From Tsukamurella sputi (lineage in GTDB: Bacteria > Actinomycetota > Actinomycetes > Mycobacteriales > Mycobacteriaceae): 64,000 nucleotides of DNA. The translations under genes and the position numbers were made by a program. Below the pieces are notes generated by a model. That model did no database searches, was not told where the DNA came from, and was given only the letters and a program-made list of their open reading frames with translations. Below, piece by piece: positions 39,505 to 48,867 of this stretch; position 1 is the first letter of the stretch, and every line of letters starts with the position of its first letter. The stretch covers positions 44,803-108,802 of the forward strand of contig NZ_VIGV01000012.1 of the NCBI RefSeq assembly GCF_007858445.1. Reading direction: 5' to 3'.

Positions 39505-40235
39505 CCGACGAGCTTCGCCCGCAGTCGCTCGATCACCACGTCGTCGATGCCGAGCCCCGTGCGGACGTAACCGTCGAAATCGCCGTACCGGGCATCGGCC
39601 GCGTCGAAGGCCGCGGTCAGCGCCTCGGGGAAGACGCCGGCGAGCACCCTGGCCGCCTCCCCGATCGCCTCGCCCCGCTCGGCGGCCGCGCCGGCGGCGA
39701 TCTTGTCGATCACGCCGGCCGAGTACTGATTGGTGAGCAGGTAGTCGTCCATCACGTCGTCGGAGGAGACACCGAGGATCCGCTGCACGATCGCCGCGGC
39801 CCACCCCGTGCGGTCCTTGCCCGCGCTGCAGTGGAAGAGCTGGGCGCGCTCCTCATCGGCGACGGCCCGCACCAGCGCCGCGAACTGGGCGCGGGCGTTC
39901 TCCTCGGTGACGAACATGCGGTAGACGTCCGTGAGCAGGTCCTTGGCGCGGGCCGCGTCCGCGAGGGAGCGCGGGTCCAGCGCCCCGAGCTCGACGTCGT
40001 CGCCGATCACGTTCAGGCGCACGTACCGCGCACCGTCGGGCACGACATCCGGCTTCGGCGTGACCTCCGCCGTCATCCGGAGATCGAAGACGTCCGCGAG
40101 GCGGGCGTCCGCGAGACGGGCCGGATCGATCGAATCGGCGTCGAGGACACTGGAGCGGAACAGCAGGCCCCGCCGCATCCGACCACCGTCGGCCGCATAG
40201 CCGTCCACACCTGCCACGTCGCGGAAATTGTGCAC
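39501..40235 (-). CDS. PtpB-type tyrosine/serine protein phosphatase
   Basis: A 244-residue phosphatase with the P-loop FHCSAGKDRTGW (Cys-x5-Arg) at about residue 136, preceded by a conserved FRDVAGVDGY and FRSSVLDAD N-terminus. This matches the PtpB family (M. tuberculosis Rv0153c) of dual-specificity/phosphoinositide phosphatases. The K-D in SAGKDRTG is the family hallmark. GTG lies 6 nt after TAGGCT with no Shine-Dalgarno, so it is probably leaderless. Whether it is exported, as in the pathogen, cannot be seen. Confidence 0.9.
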   Translation of the reverse strand: MHNFRDVAGVDGYAADGGRMRRGLLFRSSVLDADSIDPARLADARLADVFDLRMTAEVTPKPDVVPDGARYVRLNVIGDDVELGALDPRSLADAARAKDLLTDVYRMFVTEENARAQFAALVRAVADEERAQLFHCSAGKDRTGWAAAIVQRILGVSSDDVMDDYLLTNQYSAGVIDKIAAGAAAERGEAIGEAARVLAGVFPEALTAAFDAADARYGDFDGYVRTGLGIDDVVIERLRAKLVG

Positions 40236-40241
40236 GGGCCG

Positions 40242-40247
40242 AGCCTA
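40242..40247 (-). promoter_or_regulatory. -10 element TAGGCT, leaderless start
   Basis: TAGGCT ends 6 nt before the GTG of the PtpB-type gene on the minus strand. Confidence 0.45.
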
Positions 40248-40293
40248 ATCGACGGGTTCGCGCGCGGGACGCGGACGGCTCCTCCGAACGCGC

Positions 40294-40767
40294 TCAGGCC
40301 AGCCGGTCGAGGCGACGATGCGCGCACGCGGCCGGCCACCAGTCGTGGGCGCCGGGGGTCGCGAGGCCGTGCGGGAGCGTGAGCGCGAGCGCGATCGGGG
40401 CGTCCACGGGCACGTCGACGGGGACCTCCACACGGGCGGCGAGGCGGGCACCGTCGACCCCACGGACCAGGAGCTGTCGCATCCGGGCCCCGGCCAGGCG
40501 CGCGCCCGGCCACGCCACGTCGGCGAGGCTCGCGTGCAGCGGGAGGCGCCCCGCGACGTCGCACAGGACGACGGGACCCGACCGCACCAGCCGGCTGATG
40601 CGGCTCACGACCACCGGGTAGGCCGACGGTGCGCCGTCGGCCAGGTCGGCCGCCGGGGTCCCCGCTATGAGGACGTCATCGCCGTCCATCGCGGTGCCCT
40701 CGGGCCAGATCGTGGGGTCGAAGGACCGGGCGACGCCGGCGCGGGCGAGTGAGGGCAGAACGTCCAT
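40294..40767 (-). CDS. hypothetical protein
   Basis: A 157-residue product with no family I recognise. It has no signal peptide or long hydrophobic run. The middle (YPVVVSRISRLVRSGPVVL) and a Val/Pro-rich stretch near 120 look folded. A tryptophan-rich end (HDWWPAACAHRR) is notable. The ATG and a GTG 9 nt earlier are both possible. It is 58 nt upstream of the phosphatase on the same strand. GACGGTGC occurs within it. The ORF is free of overlaps with other genes, so it is probably real. Confidence 0.5.
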   Translation of the reverse strand: MDVLPSLARAGVARSFDPTIWPEGTAMDGDDVLIAGTPAADLADGAPSAYPVVVSRISRLVRSGPVVLCDVAGRLPLHASLADVAWPGARLAGARMRQLLVRGVDGARLAARVEVPVDVPVDAPIALALTLPHGLATPGAHDWWPAACAHRRLDRLA

Positions 40768-40844
40768 CAGAGTCACGCCTACTGGTCTACGTGGACACGG
40801 ACACCGGTGGAAGACCCCGCACCGTCAAGGTCGCGCTAAGACCG

Positions 40845-42215
40845 TCAGACGCCCACCTCGGCGCACGGCAGAACGCCCGCCTTGACCGCGGCCTGCACTG
40901 CGGCGTAGTCCTTTTCGTTCTGATCGGCGTAGGCGGCGGCGAACCCGCCGATCGCCTCGTCGAACTCGGTGGACTTGCCCATGTAGGCCGCCGCGACGGC
41001 CGCTCCGGGCGACTGCGAGTGCGCTCGGGCGAGCACGCCGGCGCACGCCTGGCCGTAGCGCTCGAACTGATCGTGCGTGAGAAGTTCGGGGGCGACCGAG
41101 CCCTTCATGTCGCGGAACTGACGCCAGTAGAAGTCCCGGCCCTGCACCGTCGGCGTGTAGCCGAGGAAGGAGTCCGACTGGGCCTGGAGGATCTGCTGAC
41201 CGGCCACCACCCGCCAGGCCTGAGCCCCACTCGACGGCGCGCGCGGCGGCATCGCCGACGGGCCGCGCCTGCCGTACGTCTGCAGGACGGACTGCGTGGC
41301 CTCCTTCACCTGGAGGAAGAGCGTCTCGGTGGTGCCGCCGGGGACGTCCCGGCCCAGCAGGACGATGAAGCAGCGGGTGCCGACACTGCCCACCCCGACG
41401 ACCCGCAGCGCCCAGTCGAGCACCCTGAACTGCCCGAGCAGGGCGGCGGCGTCGGCGCGGATGCTGTCGAGGTAGCGCTCGTACAGACCCTCGAAGCCCT
41501 CGACGAGCTTCGGCGGTGCGGGCACCAGCGTGGGCGGGTCGGCCACGATGTGCGGCTCGCCGTCGGCATCGGCTGCGGTGATCTTCTCGACCATGCGCGC
41601 CGACGTGCGTTTGCGCGCCTTCTTGGCGGTCTGCTCGATCAGCTCCTTGAGCGGCTGATCCGCGGCGGCCTGCGCGGTCAGCTGGTCGACGTCGACGGAC
41701 AGGTAGTAGCGGTCCACGGCGCCCTGCTCCACCAGCCGAGCGAGCACGGTGCGGTACGTGCCGGCAGCGCCCACCACGGCACTGCGAGCCTGGTCCTCGG
41801 AGTAGCCGTTCTCGCGGGCCGCGATCATCACGCTCGCCGCGAGGCGCTTGACGTCCCACTCCCAGGGAGCGTTGCCGGCCTCATCGAAGTCGTTGACGTC
41901 GAAGAGCTGCCGACGCTCCGGCGAGGCGAACAGACCGAAGTTGGAGATGTGCGCGTCACCGCAGCTCATGACGGTGACACCGGTATCGGCCTCACCGGCG
42001 AGGTCGTGCGCCATCAGAGCCGCACCGCCGCGGTAGAAGGAGAACGGCGAGTGCAGCATGCGCGCGATGCGCACGGGGACCAGCTCCTGGATGCGGGTGC
42101 TGTTCTGTTCGCGGATGATGCCGACGGGATCACGCCCGTCCGAGGTGAACGCCGATTGGGCGGACCGGGCGACCTTCTTGCGAAGATCCTTGCCGTTCGG
42201 AACATCTGCAGTCAT
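40845..42215 (-). CDS. DUF2252-family protein
   Basis: A 456-residue protein with the DUF2252 blocks SPFSFYRGGAALMAHDL, SCGDAHISNFGLFASPERR and FDVNDFDEA. The GDxHxxNFG and DxNDFDE motifs recall the catalytic loop and metal-binding motif of aminoglycoside phosphotransferase-like kinases, so an ATP-using kinase fold is likely. The substrate is unknown in the whole family. TAGCAT lies 8 nt before the ATG. It is separated from the hypothetical protein gene by about 78 nt. Confidence 0.88.
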   Translation of the reverse strand: MTADVPNGKDLRKKVARSAQSAFTSDGRDPVGIIREQNSTRIQELVPVRIARMLHSPFSFYRGGAALMAHDLAGEADTGVTVMSCGDAHISNFGLFASPERRQLFDVNDFDEAGNAPWEWDVKRLAASVMIAARENGYSEDQARSAVVGAAGTYRTVLARLVEQGAVDRYYLSVDVDQLTAQAAADQPLKELIEQTAKKARKRTSARMVEKITAADADGEPHIVADPPTLVPAPPKLVEGFEGLYERYLDSIRADAAALLGQFRVLDWALRVVGVGSVGTRCFIVLLGRDVPGGTTETLFLQVKEATQSVLQTYGRRGPSAMPPRAPSSGAQAWRVVAGQQILQAQSDSFLGYTPTVQGRDFYWRQFRDMKGSVAPELLTHDQFERYGQACAGVLARAHSQSPGAAVAAAYMGKSTEFDEAIGGFAAAYADQNEKDYAAVQAAVKAGVLPCAEVGV

Positions 42216-42287
42216 GGTGGGAAATGCTAGTCCCGCACAGCCCCGTGCAGGCGGTTTCCCAGTCGCAAAACCGACACCGAACGACGA

Positions 42288-42301
42288 TTAGGCCACCCTA
42301 A
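42288..42301 (+). promoter_or_regulatory. DtxR/IdeR-like iron box
   Basis: TTAGGCCACCCTAA is a perfect inverted repeat (TTAGG-N4-CCTAA), the first 14 positions of the DtxR/IdeR operator spacing. The outer right half is poorly kept. It lies about 12 nt before the -10 of the siderophore-interacting protein gene, the place expected for iron-dependent repression. Confidence 0.6.
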
Positions 42302-42312
42302 TTTGCAAGGCG

Positions 42313-42318
42313 TACGGT
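42313..42318 (+). promoter_or_regulatory. -10 element TACGGT, leaderless start
   Basis: TACGGT ends 7 nt before the GTG of the siderophore-interacting protein gene. The iron box lies just upstream in the -35 region. Confidence 0.5.
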
Positions 42319-42325
42319 GGAGAGC

Positions 42326-43105
42326 GTGACTGAACCGCGTACCGATACCCCCACACGCCGTCCGCGTCCGACGTACGAGGCCACCGTCGTGCGCACCGAA
42401 TCGATCGGCGCCCACCTGGTGCGCGTCGTCGCCGAGGGCGAATCGCTCGCCGACTTCGGCGATCCCTCCGGGAACGGCCTCCCCAGCACCGACGCGTACG
42501 TCAAGCTGGCCTTCGGCGAATCGAAGCGCACCTACACCGTGCGCTCCTTCGACCGTGCCGCCCGCAGGATCGCGATCGACTTCGTGGTCCACGGCGACGA
42601 AGGACTGGCCGGCCCGTGGGCGCAGCGCGCCCAACCGGGCGACACCCTCAGCATCATGGGTCCGGGCGGCGCCTACACCCCCGACCCGGACGCCGCATGG
42701 CACCTCCTCGCCGGCGACCTCTCCGCAGCGCCGGCGATCGCCTCCGCGCTCGAGGCGCTCCCCGACGATGCACGCGGGGCCGCGATCATCGAGGTCGAGA
42801 CCGACGGTGACCGCATCGACCTGACCGCACCGTCGGGCGTCGACGTGCGGTGGGCCGTCAACCCGGACACGGCGGACGTCGACTTCCTCGCCCGCCAGGT
42901 CGCCGTCGCGGACTGGCCCGCGGACCGCGCCACCGCTCACGTCTTCGCCCACGGCGAGCGCGAATCGATCAAGGCGATCCGCAAGGTCCTGCGCGAACTC
43001 GAGGTACCGCGCGAGCGCATCTCGATCTCCGGCTACTGGGCGCGCGGTCGCGCGGAGGACACCTTCCAGGCGGAGAAACGCGAGGCGATCGGACAGATCG
43101 ACTGA
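42326..43105 (+). CDS. siderophore-interacting (ferric reductase-like) protein
   Basis: A 259-residue FAD-binding protein of the SIP/ViuB family: KRTYTVRSFD is the flavin motif, GDEGLAGPWAQRAQPGDTL the typical linker, then LLAGDLSAAPAIASAL and the C-terminal SGYWARGRAEDTF. It would reduce ferric iron in imported siderophores using NAD(P)H or ferredoxin and so free the iron in the cytosol. I chose the GTG 7 nt after TACGGT; an upstream GTG 9 nt earlier overlaps that hexamer. The iron box directly upstream supports iron-limited expression. No siderophore genes are next to it. Confidence 0.9.
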   Translation: MTEPRTDTPTRRPRPTYEATVVRTESIGAHLVRVVAEGESLADFGDPSGNGLPSTDAYVKLAFGESKRTYTVRSFDRAARRIAIDFVVHGDEGLAGPWAQRAQPGDTLSIMGPGGAYTPDPDAAWHLLAGDLSAAPAIASALEALPDDARGAAIIEVETDGDRIDLTAPSGVDVRWAVNPDTADVDFLARQVAVADWPADRATAHVFAHGERESIKAIRKVLRELEVPRERISISGYWARGRAEDTFQAEKREAIGQID

Positions 43106-43231
43106 CGACTCCGGGCGGCCCGAGAACGCCGCGAGTGGCTGCCGTCACACTGCGCGTCGACACGTGAGTGTGCGCACAAACAGCCCTGCCGGAGCACTGA
43201 TTTCAGACAACTACGGATAATTTGTCTATTC

Positions 43232-44356
43232 GTGGATCTCGCACCGGTGCCCGGCTTCTCCCCGACACACGCCCAGCTGCGTCGTCGGGGTGTGGCGTTC
43301 ACTCTCTGCATGGTGCTGATCGGCCTCCTGGTCTGGGGCGTGCAGGCACTGCGCCCGCAGGACGTCTTCACCGTCACCCTCCGCACCCCGACGGTGGCCG
43401 CCGGCATCGTCGAGGGCGCGAAGGTGCGGATCCAGGGGGTCGAGGTCGGCACCGTCTCCGCGATCCGCGCCCTCGGCAACGCCCAGCAGGGCGTGACGCT
43501 GCGGATCGACGGCCCCCAGGGGCGCAGCCTCACCAACAACGTCGAGGCGGCCTTCTCCGCCGGTAACCTGTTCGGCGTCTCCGAGGTGATCCTGACGCCG
43601 CACGACGGTGGCGGCGCCCTGCAGAACGGCGCGGAGCTCGCCCCGACGCGACGGATCACCGACAACACGGTCTCCAACATGATCACCACGCTCGGCGACG
43701 TGAACGACGACGCCCTGCGCCCGCACATGAGCCAGGTCCTGCTGAACGTCGATTCGACGTCGAAGGCGATGCTGCCGCTGCTCACCGCGCTCGGCAGCGT
43801 CGCACAGGCGGTACAGGACACGCAGCGCCTGTCCACGGCCGAGACGTTCCCGACGGTGGTGGCCGCGGTCAAGGCGGCCGATCCCGCGCTCGGGGCGATG
43901 ATTCCCGCGTTCAAGTCGGCACTCGATTTCGCGCCGCTGCACAACGGCGATTCGAAGCGGGTCATCGCGATGCTCGACGCCATCAACAACAAGCGCACGG
44001 GCTTCGCGGCAGCGCTGGAAGCGATCCTCACCCCGGAGGCGATCGAAGGCCTCAAGACCGCGTCGCCGATGCTGGTGAGCCTGCTCCAGCCCATCCTCGC
44101 GGCCTTCCCGAACGGCAGCGCCACCGGCGTGGGCATCCAGCTCGGACAGCTGATGGACAACGTGCGCAAGGCGATGCCGAACACCCCGAACGGCCCGGTG
44201 CTCAACCTGCGCCTGTCGGTCGACTACCCGGCCGTCGCCGCCGTCCTCCCGCCCGGCACTGACGCCGCGAAGCCGAGTGCGCCCGCGAAGCCCGGGGCTC
44301 CCGCGAAGCCGGCCACACCGTCGGCGCCCGCTTCGACCACCGCCGCGCCGCGCTGA
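43232..44356 (+). CDS. orphan Mce-family (MlaD domain) protein
   Basis: A 374-residue protein with a single N-terminal helix (about 20-40) and an MCE/MlaD domain (VAAGIVEGAKVRIQGVEVGT, SGNLFGV-type loop AGNLFGVSEVILTP). A long helical region follows, then an Ala/Pro/Lys-rich tail of 40 residues. Mce proteins form tubes that carry lipids or steroids through the envelope with YrbE permeases and MceG. Here it stands alone, without yrbE or other mce genes beside it, so it must borrow a complex elsewhere or act separately. TAATTT lies 8 nt before the GTG. Confidence 0.85.
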   Translation: MDLAPVPGFSPTHAQLRRRGVAFTLCMVLIGLLVWGVQALRPQDVFTVTLRTPTVAAGIVEGAKVRIQGVEVGTVSAIRALGNAQQGVTLRIDGPQGRSLTNNVEAAFSAGNLFGVSEVILTPHDGGGALQNGAELAPTRRITDNTVSNMITTLGDVNDDALRPHMSQVLLNVDSTSKAMLPLLTALGSVAQAVQDTQRLSTAETFPTVVAAVKAADPALGAMIPAFKSALDFAPLHNGDSKRVIAMLDAINNKRTGFAAALEAILTPEAIEGLKTASPMLVSLLQPILAAFPNGSATGVGIQLGQLMDNVRKAMPNTPNGPVLNLRLSVDYPAVAAVLPPGTDAAKPSAPAKPGAPAKPATPSAPASTTAAPR

Positions 44357-44367
44357 CGGCGTAGCCG
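44353..44367 (+). terminator. short hairpin at the end of the mce gene
   Basis: GACGGC and GCCGTC pair perfectly around a GTA loop and overlap the TGA stop codon. The stem is 6 bp; a terminator between convergent genes is plausible but weak. Confidence 0.35.
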
Positions 44368-44461
44368 TCCCCCACGCGGCGCCGATTCCCCCACCGCACG
44401 CCGGCTCTTCCCTGCCCGACGCCGCGCCTCCCCGACCGCGAGCACGAGCTGTAGGCCGCTA

Positions 44462-45778
44462 TCAGGCCAGCGCGCGGTCCCGGGCGGGACGCACCTGCGC
44501 GAACAGGAACAGGCCGAGCGCCAGGACAACGATGATCCCGCCGATACCCGCCCGGTCGGTACCGAAGGCCCACACGAAGAGTCCGAACAGAGCGGGACCG
44601 AGGAACGAGGCGGCGCGCCCCGTGGTCTGGTACAGCCCGAACATCTGGCCCTCCCGGCCGGGCACCGTCATCCGGGCGAGCATGCTGCGCGCCGAGGACT
44701 GCGCCGGGCCCACGAAGACCGTGAGCATCAATCCGAAGATCCAGAACATCGTCTGCCCGTCCACGACGAGCAGCACCGTGCCCGCGATCAGCATCCCGAC
44801 GAGGCACGTCACGATCACCGGCTTCGGACCGATCCGGTCGTCGAACCGGCCGGCGACCACCGCGCCCAGTGCGGCCACGACATTGGCCGCCACGCCGAAG
44901 ATCAGCACCGTCGACGCGCTCATCCCGTAGACGCTGTGCGCGAGCACGGCGCCGAAGGTGAACGTCGCCGCGAGCCCGTCGCGGAAGACGGCGGACGAGA
45001 CCAGGAACCACACCACGTTCCGGTCCTCGCGCCACAGTGACGAGATCGTCGCGAAGAGGTCTCGGTACGCACCCAGCACGCCGCGGTGAGGCGCGGCGGA
45101 CGGATCCGCGGGCAACTCGGGCACCAGGAACAGCACGGGCAACGCGGATACCGCGAACCAGACCGCCGCGAAGAGCGCCACCAGACGGATGTTCAAGCCG
45201 CCCTCGGTGGGCACGTTCAGGAAGCCACGGGTCGGACCGTCGCCGGCGATGAAGCCGAAGTTGCAGACCAGCAGTAGCACGATGCCGCCGAAGTAGCCGC
45301 ACGCCCAACCGATCCCGGAGACCCGGCCGATCGTCGCGGGCGTCGAGACCTGTCGCAGCATCGCGTAGTACGGGACGTTCGCCAGCTCGAACGCCGCAGT
45401 GCCCACGGCCAGCAGGACCAACCCGAGCCACAGGTACTGGTACTCGTCGCGCACGAAGAAGCAGCCCGCCGTGCAGACGGTCACCACCGCGCTCCACACG
45501 GCCAGGGAGAACTTGCGCCGCCCCGCCGCGTCGGAGCGCCCGCCGAGCACCGGTGCCGACAGGGCGACGACGATGCCCGCCGCCGCCATCGCCCACGACA
45601 GCCAGCTGGTGGCGCTGATCGACCCGGGCAGGTCCTCGCCGACGGCGCCGGTGAGGTACACGGTGAAGATGAACGTGGTCATCACCGCGTTGAACGCGGC
45701 GCTCCCCCAGTCCCACGTGCACCACGCCACCACCTGGCGGCGCGGGACGGGGGCGGCCGGTACCTCCACCGCCGTCAT
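44462..45778 (-). CDS. MFS transporter, UMF1/Atg22 type
   Basis: A 438-residue membrane protein with about twelve hydrophobic segments. WCTWDWGSAAFNAVMTTFIF at the start and GIGWACGYFGGIVLLL in the middle are the marks of the UMF1/Atg22 family of the major facilitator superfamily; the vacuolar members export amino acids. The substrate in bacteria is unknown. It begins 4 nt after der ends, so it is the last gene of the rluB-cmk-der transcript. Confidence 0.88.
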   Translation of the reverse strand: MTAVEVPAAPVPRRQVVAWCTWDWGSAAFNAVMTTFIFTVYLTGAVGEDLPGSISATSWLSWAMAAAGIVVALSAPVLGGRSDAAGRRKFSLAVWSAVVTVCTAGCFFVRDEYQYLWLGLVLLAVGTAAFELANVPYYAMLRQVSTPATIGRVSGIGWACGYFGGIVLLLVCNFGFIAGDGPTRGFLNVPTEGGLNIRLVALFAAVWFAVSALPVLFLVPELPADPSAAPHRGVLGAYRDLFATISSLWREDRNVVWFLVSSAVFRDGLAATFTFGAVLAHSVYGMSASTVLIFGVAANVVAALGAVVAGRFDDRIGPKPVIVTCLVGMLIAGTVLLVVDGQTMFWIFGLMLTVFVGPAQSSARSMLARMTVPGREGQMFGLYQTTGRAASFLGPALFGLFVWAFGTDRAGIGGIIVVLALGLFLFAQVRPARDRALA

Positions 45779-45782
45779 GGCG

Positions 45783-47216
45783 CTACTTCTTCGCGCGCTT
45801 CTCGCGGACCCGGACGTTCACCCGCACGGGCGAACCCTCGAAGCCGAACTCCTCGCGCAGCCGGCGCTCGAGGAACCGGCGATATCCCGCCTCCAGGAAG
45901 CCCGAGCTGAACAGGACGAAGGTCGGCGGCCGCGTGGCCGCCTGCGTCGCGAACAGCACCTTCGGCAGCTTCCCGCCGCGCAGGGGTGGCGGGGTCGCGG
46001 CCATGACCTCGCGCAGCCAGTTGTTGAGGCGGCCGGTCGGAATGCGCTTGTCCCAGGACTCGAGCGAGGTCTCGATGGCGGGCACGAGCTTCTGCAGTGC
46101 GCGGCCGGTCTGCGCCGAGATGTTCACCCGCAGCGCCCACGGGATCTGCACCAGCTCGCGGTCGATCTCCTTCTCCAGCTGGTATCGGCGGTCTTCGTCG
46201 ACCAGGTCCCACTTGTTGTAGGCGATCACCAGCGCACGGCCCGACTCGATCACCATCGACAGCACCCGCAGGTCCTGCTCGGTGATCGGCTGCGAGGCGT
46301 CGATCAGCACGATCGCGACCTCGGCGGCCTCGATCGCGCCCTTGGTACGCAGCGAGGCGTAGAACTCGTGGCCACTGGCCTGGTTGACCTTCTTGCGCAG
46401 GCCGGCGGTGTCGATGAACTTCCACGTCTTCCCGCCGAGCTCGACGAGCGAGTCCACGGGATCGACGGTGGTGCCCGCGACGTTGTCCACGACGGACCGG
46501 TTCTCGCCGGTGAGCTTGTTGAGCAGCGAGCTCTTGCCCACGTTCGGCTTGCCGATCAGCGCGATGCGGCGCGGGCCCGTGCCGCCGGTGCCCTCGCGGG
46601 GCGTCTCCGGCAGCTTCTCCAGGATGACGTCCAGCAGGTCGCCCGTTCCGCGGCCGTGCGCGGCCGAGATGGTGTGCGGCTCACCGAGCCCCAGCGACCA
46701 CAGCGACGCGGCCTCGGCCTCGGTGCGCTGATCGTCGACCTTGTTCGCCGCCAGGATGACGGGGGCCTTCGACCGGCGCAGCACGCGGGCGACGGCCTCG
46801 TCGGTCGCGGTGGCGCCCACGGTGGCGTCGACGACCACGACGATCGCGTCGGCGGTGCGCATGGCGACCTCCGCCTGCGCGGCGATCGACTGCTGCATGC
46901 CCTTGGCGTCCGGCTCCCAGCCGCCGGTGTCCTGCACCAGGAACCGTCGGCCGGCCCAGTTGGCCTCGTAGCTGATCCGGTCACGGGTCACGCCGGGGAT
47001 GTCCTCCACGACGGCCTCGCGCCGGCCCAGGATCCTGTTGACCAGCGTGGACTTGCCCACGTTGGGGCGCCCGACGATGGCGACGGTCGGCAGCTTCGCG
47101 GCCACCTGCGCGGCCTCCGCCTCGAGGTCGCTGAAATCGCCCTCGTACTCGGCGAAGTCGCCCTCGTCCTCCCACACACCGTCGTCGCCGGCGTACTCGA
47201 ACTCGTTGTCACTCAT
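45783..47216 (-). CDS. der: ribosome-assembly GTPase Der (EngA)
   Basis: The 477-residue protein has two consecutive GTPase domains: GRPNVGKST with DTGGW, and GKPNVGKSS with DTAGL, and NKxD motifs in each (AANKVDD, YNKWDL). A C-terminal KH-like domain follows. Der matures the 50S subunit. An acidic N-terminal extension of about 40 residues precedes the first G domain. The ATG overlaps the cmk stop by 4 nt. The order rluB-cmk-der matches Rv1711-Rv1712-Rv1713. Confidence 0.97.
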   Translation of the reverse strand: MSDNEFEYAGDDGVWEDEGDFAEYEGDFSDLEAEAAQVAAKLPTVAIVGRPNVGKSTLVNRILGRREAVVEDIPGVTRDRISYEANWAGRRFLVQDTGGWEPDAKGMQQSIAAQAEVAMRTADAIVVVVDATVGATATDEAVARVLRRSKAPVILAANKVDDQRTEAEAASLWSLGLGEPHTISAAHGRGTGDLLDVILEKLPETPREGTGGTGPRRIALIGKPNVGKSSLLNKLTGENRSVVDNVAGTTVDPVDSLVELGGKTWKFIDTAGLRKKVNQASGHEFYASLRTKGAIEAAEVAIVLIDASQPITEQDLRVLSMVIESGRALVIAYNKWDLVDEDRRYQLEKEIDRELVQIPWALRVNISAQTGRALQKLVPAIETSLESWDKRIPTGRLNNWLREVMAATPPPLRGGKLPKVLFATQAATRPPTFVLFSSGFLEAGYRRFLERRLREEFGFEGSPVRVNVRVREKRAKK

Positions 47217-47899
47217 CGTGCGGTCTCCTTCAGCACGCGGTCGGCCACCTCGGCCACCGCGGCGACGGTCTCGTCCAGGTTCATCTCCGACGAGTCCAGC
47301 TCGATCGCGTCGTCGGCCGGCCGCAGCGGGGAGACCTTCCGCGTCGAATCCAGCCCGTCGCGGCGCTGCACCGAGGCCAGCACCGTCTCGTACTCGCTGG
47401 GCAGGCCCAGCTCCAGGTTCTGCGCGTGCCGGCGCCGCGCTCGCGCCTCCGCCGACGCGGTCAGGTAGATCTTCACCGGCGCGTCGGGAAAGACGACGGT
47501 GCCGATGTCCCGGCCCTCCACCACGATCGGCGAATCGTCGTCGGCCGCGATGGCCCGCTGGTACTCCACGAGCTGCTCGCGCACCTCGGGCACCGCGGAG
47601 ACGGCCGAGACCGCGGCGGTCACGTCGTCCTCGCGGATGCGGCGGGTGACCGAGATCTCGTCGAGCTCGACCTGTTCGGACAGCGGATCGCAGCCCATCG
47701 CGAGCGGGAGGTCCGCGGTCGCGGCGGCGATCGCCGCCGGATCCGTGAGATCCACCTCCTGATCGAGCGCCCACACCGTGGCGGCGCGGTACATCGCACC
47801 GGTGTCCAGATAGCGCGCGCCGAGGTTCTCGGCGATGCGCCGGGCCACCGTCGACTTGCCGGTCCCCGAGGGGCCGTCCATGGCGATCACGAGGGTCAC
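47213..47899 (-). CDS. cmk: cytidylate kinase
   Basis: The 228-residue kinase phosphorylates CMP and dCMP using ATP. It shows the P-loop GPSGTGKST at residues 9-17, the LDTGAMYRA substrate loop, and [20 protein letters not shown] in the CMP-binding part. The GTG overlaps the stop of the pseudouridine synthase gene by 4 nt and its stop overlaps der by 4 nt, so the three are translationally coupled. Confidence 0.97.
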   Translation of the reverse strand: MTLVIAMDGPSGTGKSTVARRIAENLGARYLDTGAMYRAATVWALDQEVDLTDPAAIAAATADLPLAMGCDPLSEQVELDEISVTRRIREDDVTAAVSAVSAVPEVREQLVEYQRAIAADDDSPIVVEGRDIGTVVFPDAPVKIYLTASAEARARRRHAQNLELGLPSEYETVLASVQRRDGLDSTRKVSPLRPADDAIELDSSEMNLDETVAAVAEVADRVLKETAR

Positions 47900-48825
47900 A
47901 GTCCCACCGCCTTGTAGAGCGCCGTCACGTCGTCACGGCCGAGCACCCGCAGGGAACCCGGACGCTGATCGCCCAGCGCCACGGACCCGACGTGGGTGCG
48001 CACCAGACGCTCGACGGGATGCCCGACCTCGGCCAGCAGCCGCCGGACGATGTGCTTGCGGCCCTCGTGCAGCACGATCCGCACCATCGACCGCCCCTCG
48101 GACGCCTCCAGCACCGAGAACTTGTCGGCCTTCACGGGGCCGTCCTCGAGCTCGACGCCGCCCCGAAGCGTATTGCCGAGGCGCCGCGGCACCTCGCCCT
48201 GCACCCACGCGAGGTAGGTCTTGGGCACCTCGTAGGAGGGGTGCATGAGCCGGTGCGCGAGCTCGCCGTCGTTGGTGACCAGCAGCAGGCCCTCGGTGTC
48301 GGCGTCGAGGCGACCGACGTGGAAGAGGCGCTGACCGGCGGCGACGCGCTCGGCGACGATGTCGCCCACGCAGGGCCGGCCCATGTCGTCGCTCATCGTC
48401 GACTGCCAGCCGCGGGGCTTGTTCAGCGCGAGGTGCACCAGGTTCTCGTTGACCACGACGCGCACGCCGTCCACACGGACCACCGCGACGTTCGGGTCGA
48501 CGCGGCGGCCCTGCTCCATCACGATCTCGCCGTCGACCTCGACGCGGCCGTCGGCGATCATCTCCTCGGCGACGCGGCGCGAGGCGACACCCGACTGCGC
48601 GAGCACCTTCTGCAGGCGGATGCCCTCGCCCTCGGGGCCGGTCGCGGCGCCGGTGCCGGGCACGCCGTCCGACGGTGCGCGGTCCGCCTTCCGGGCCGCG
48701 ACGTTCTGGGTGCGGGCGGGCTTGGCGTTCGACAGCCGCGGGACGCCACCCTGTTTCGACGGCTGCTTGGGCTTGCTGGTTCGATTTCTGTCCGGTGTGC
48801 CATCACGGCGAGCGGGTCTGTTCAT
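47896..48825 (-). CDS. 23S rRNA pseudouridine synthase (RluB/RsuA family)
   Basis: A 309-residue enzyme: residues 1-68 are a basic, Gln/Ser-rich extension, then an S4 RNA-binding domain ([20 protein letters not shown]) and the synthase domain with catalytic Asp in [10 protein letters not shown] and ALNKPRG. It corresponds to Rv1711 and should modify a uridine of the 23S rRNA. The extension is longer than usual and may add RNA contacts. It is the first gene of the coupled rluB-cmk-der set. Confidence 0.92.
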   Translation of the reverse strand: MNRPARRDGTPDRNRTSKPKQPSKQGGVPRLSNAKPARTQNVAARKADRAPSDGVPGTGAATGPEGEGIRLQKVLAQSGVASRRVAEEMIADGRVEVDGEIVMEQGRRVDPNVAVVRVDGVRVVVNENLVHLALNKPRGWQSTMSDDMGRPCVGDIVAERVAAGQRLFHVGRLDADTEGLLLVTNDGELAHRLMHPSYEVPKTYLAWVQGEVPRRLGNTLRGGVELEDGPVKADKFSVLEASEGRSMVRIVLHEGRKHIVRRLLAEVGHPVERLVRTHVGSVALGDQRPGSLRVLGRDDVTALYKAVGL

Positions 48826-48867
48826 GATCCCTCCATGATCGCAGGTCGCGGCCGAAAGCGGTATTCG

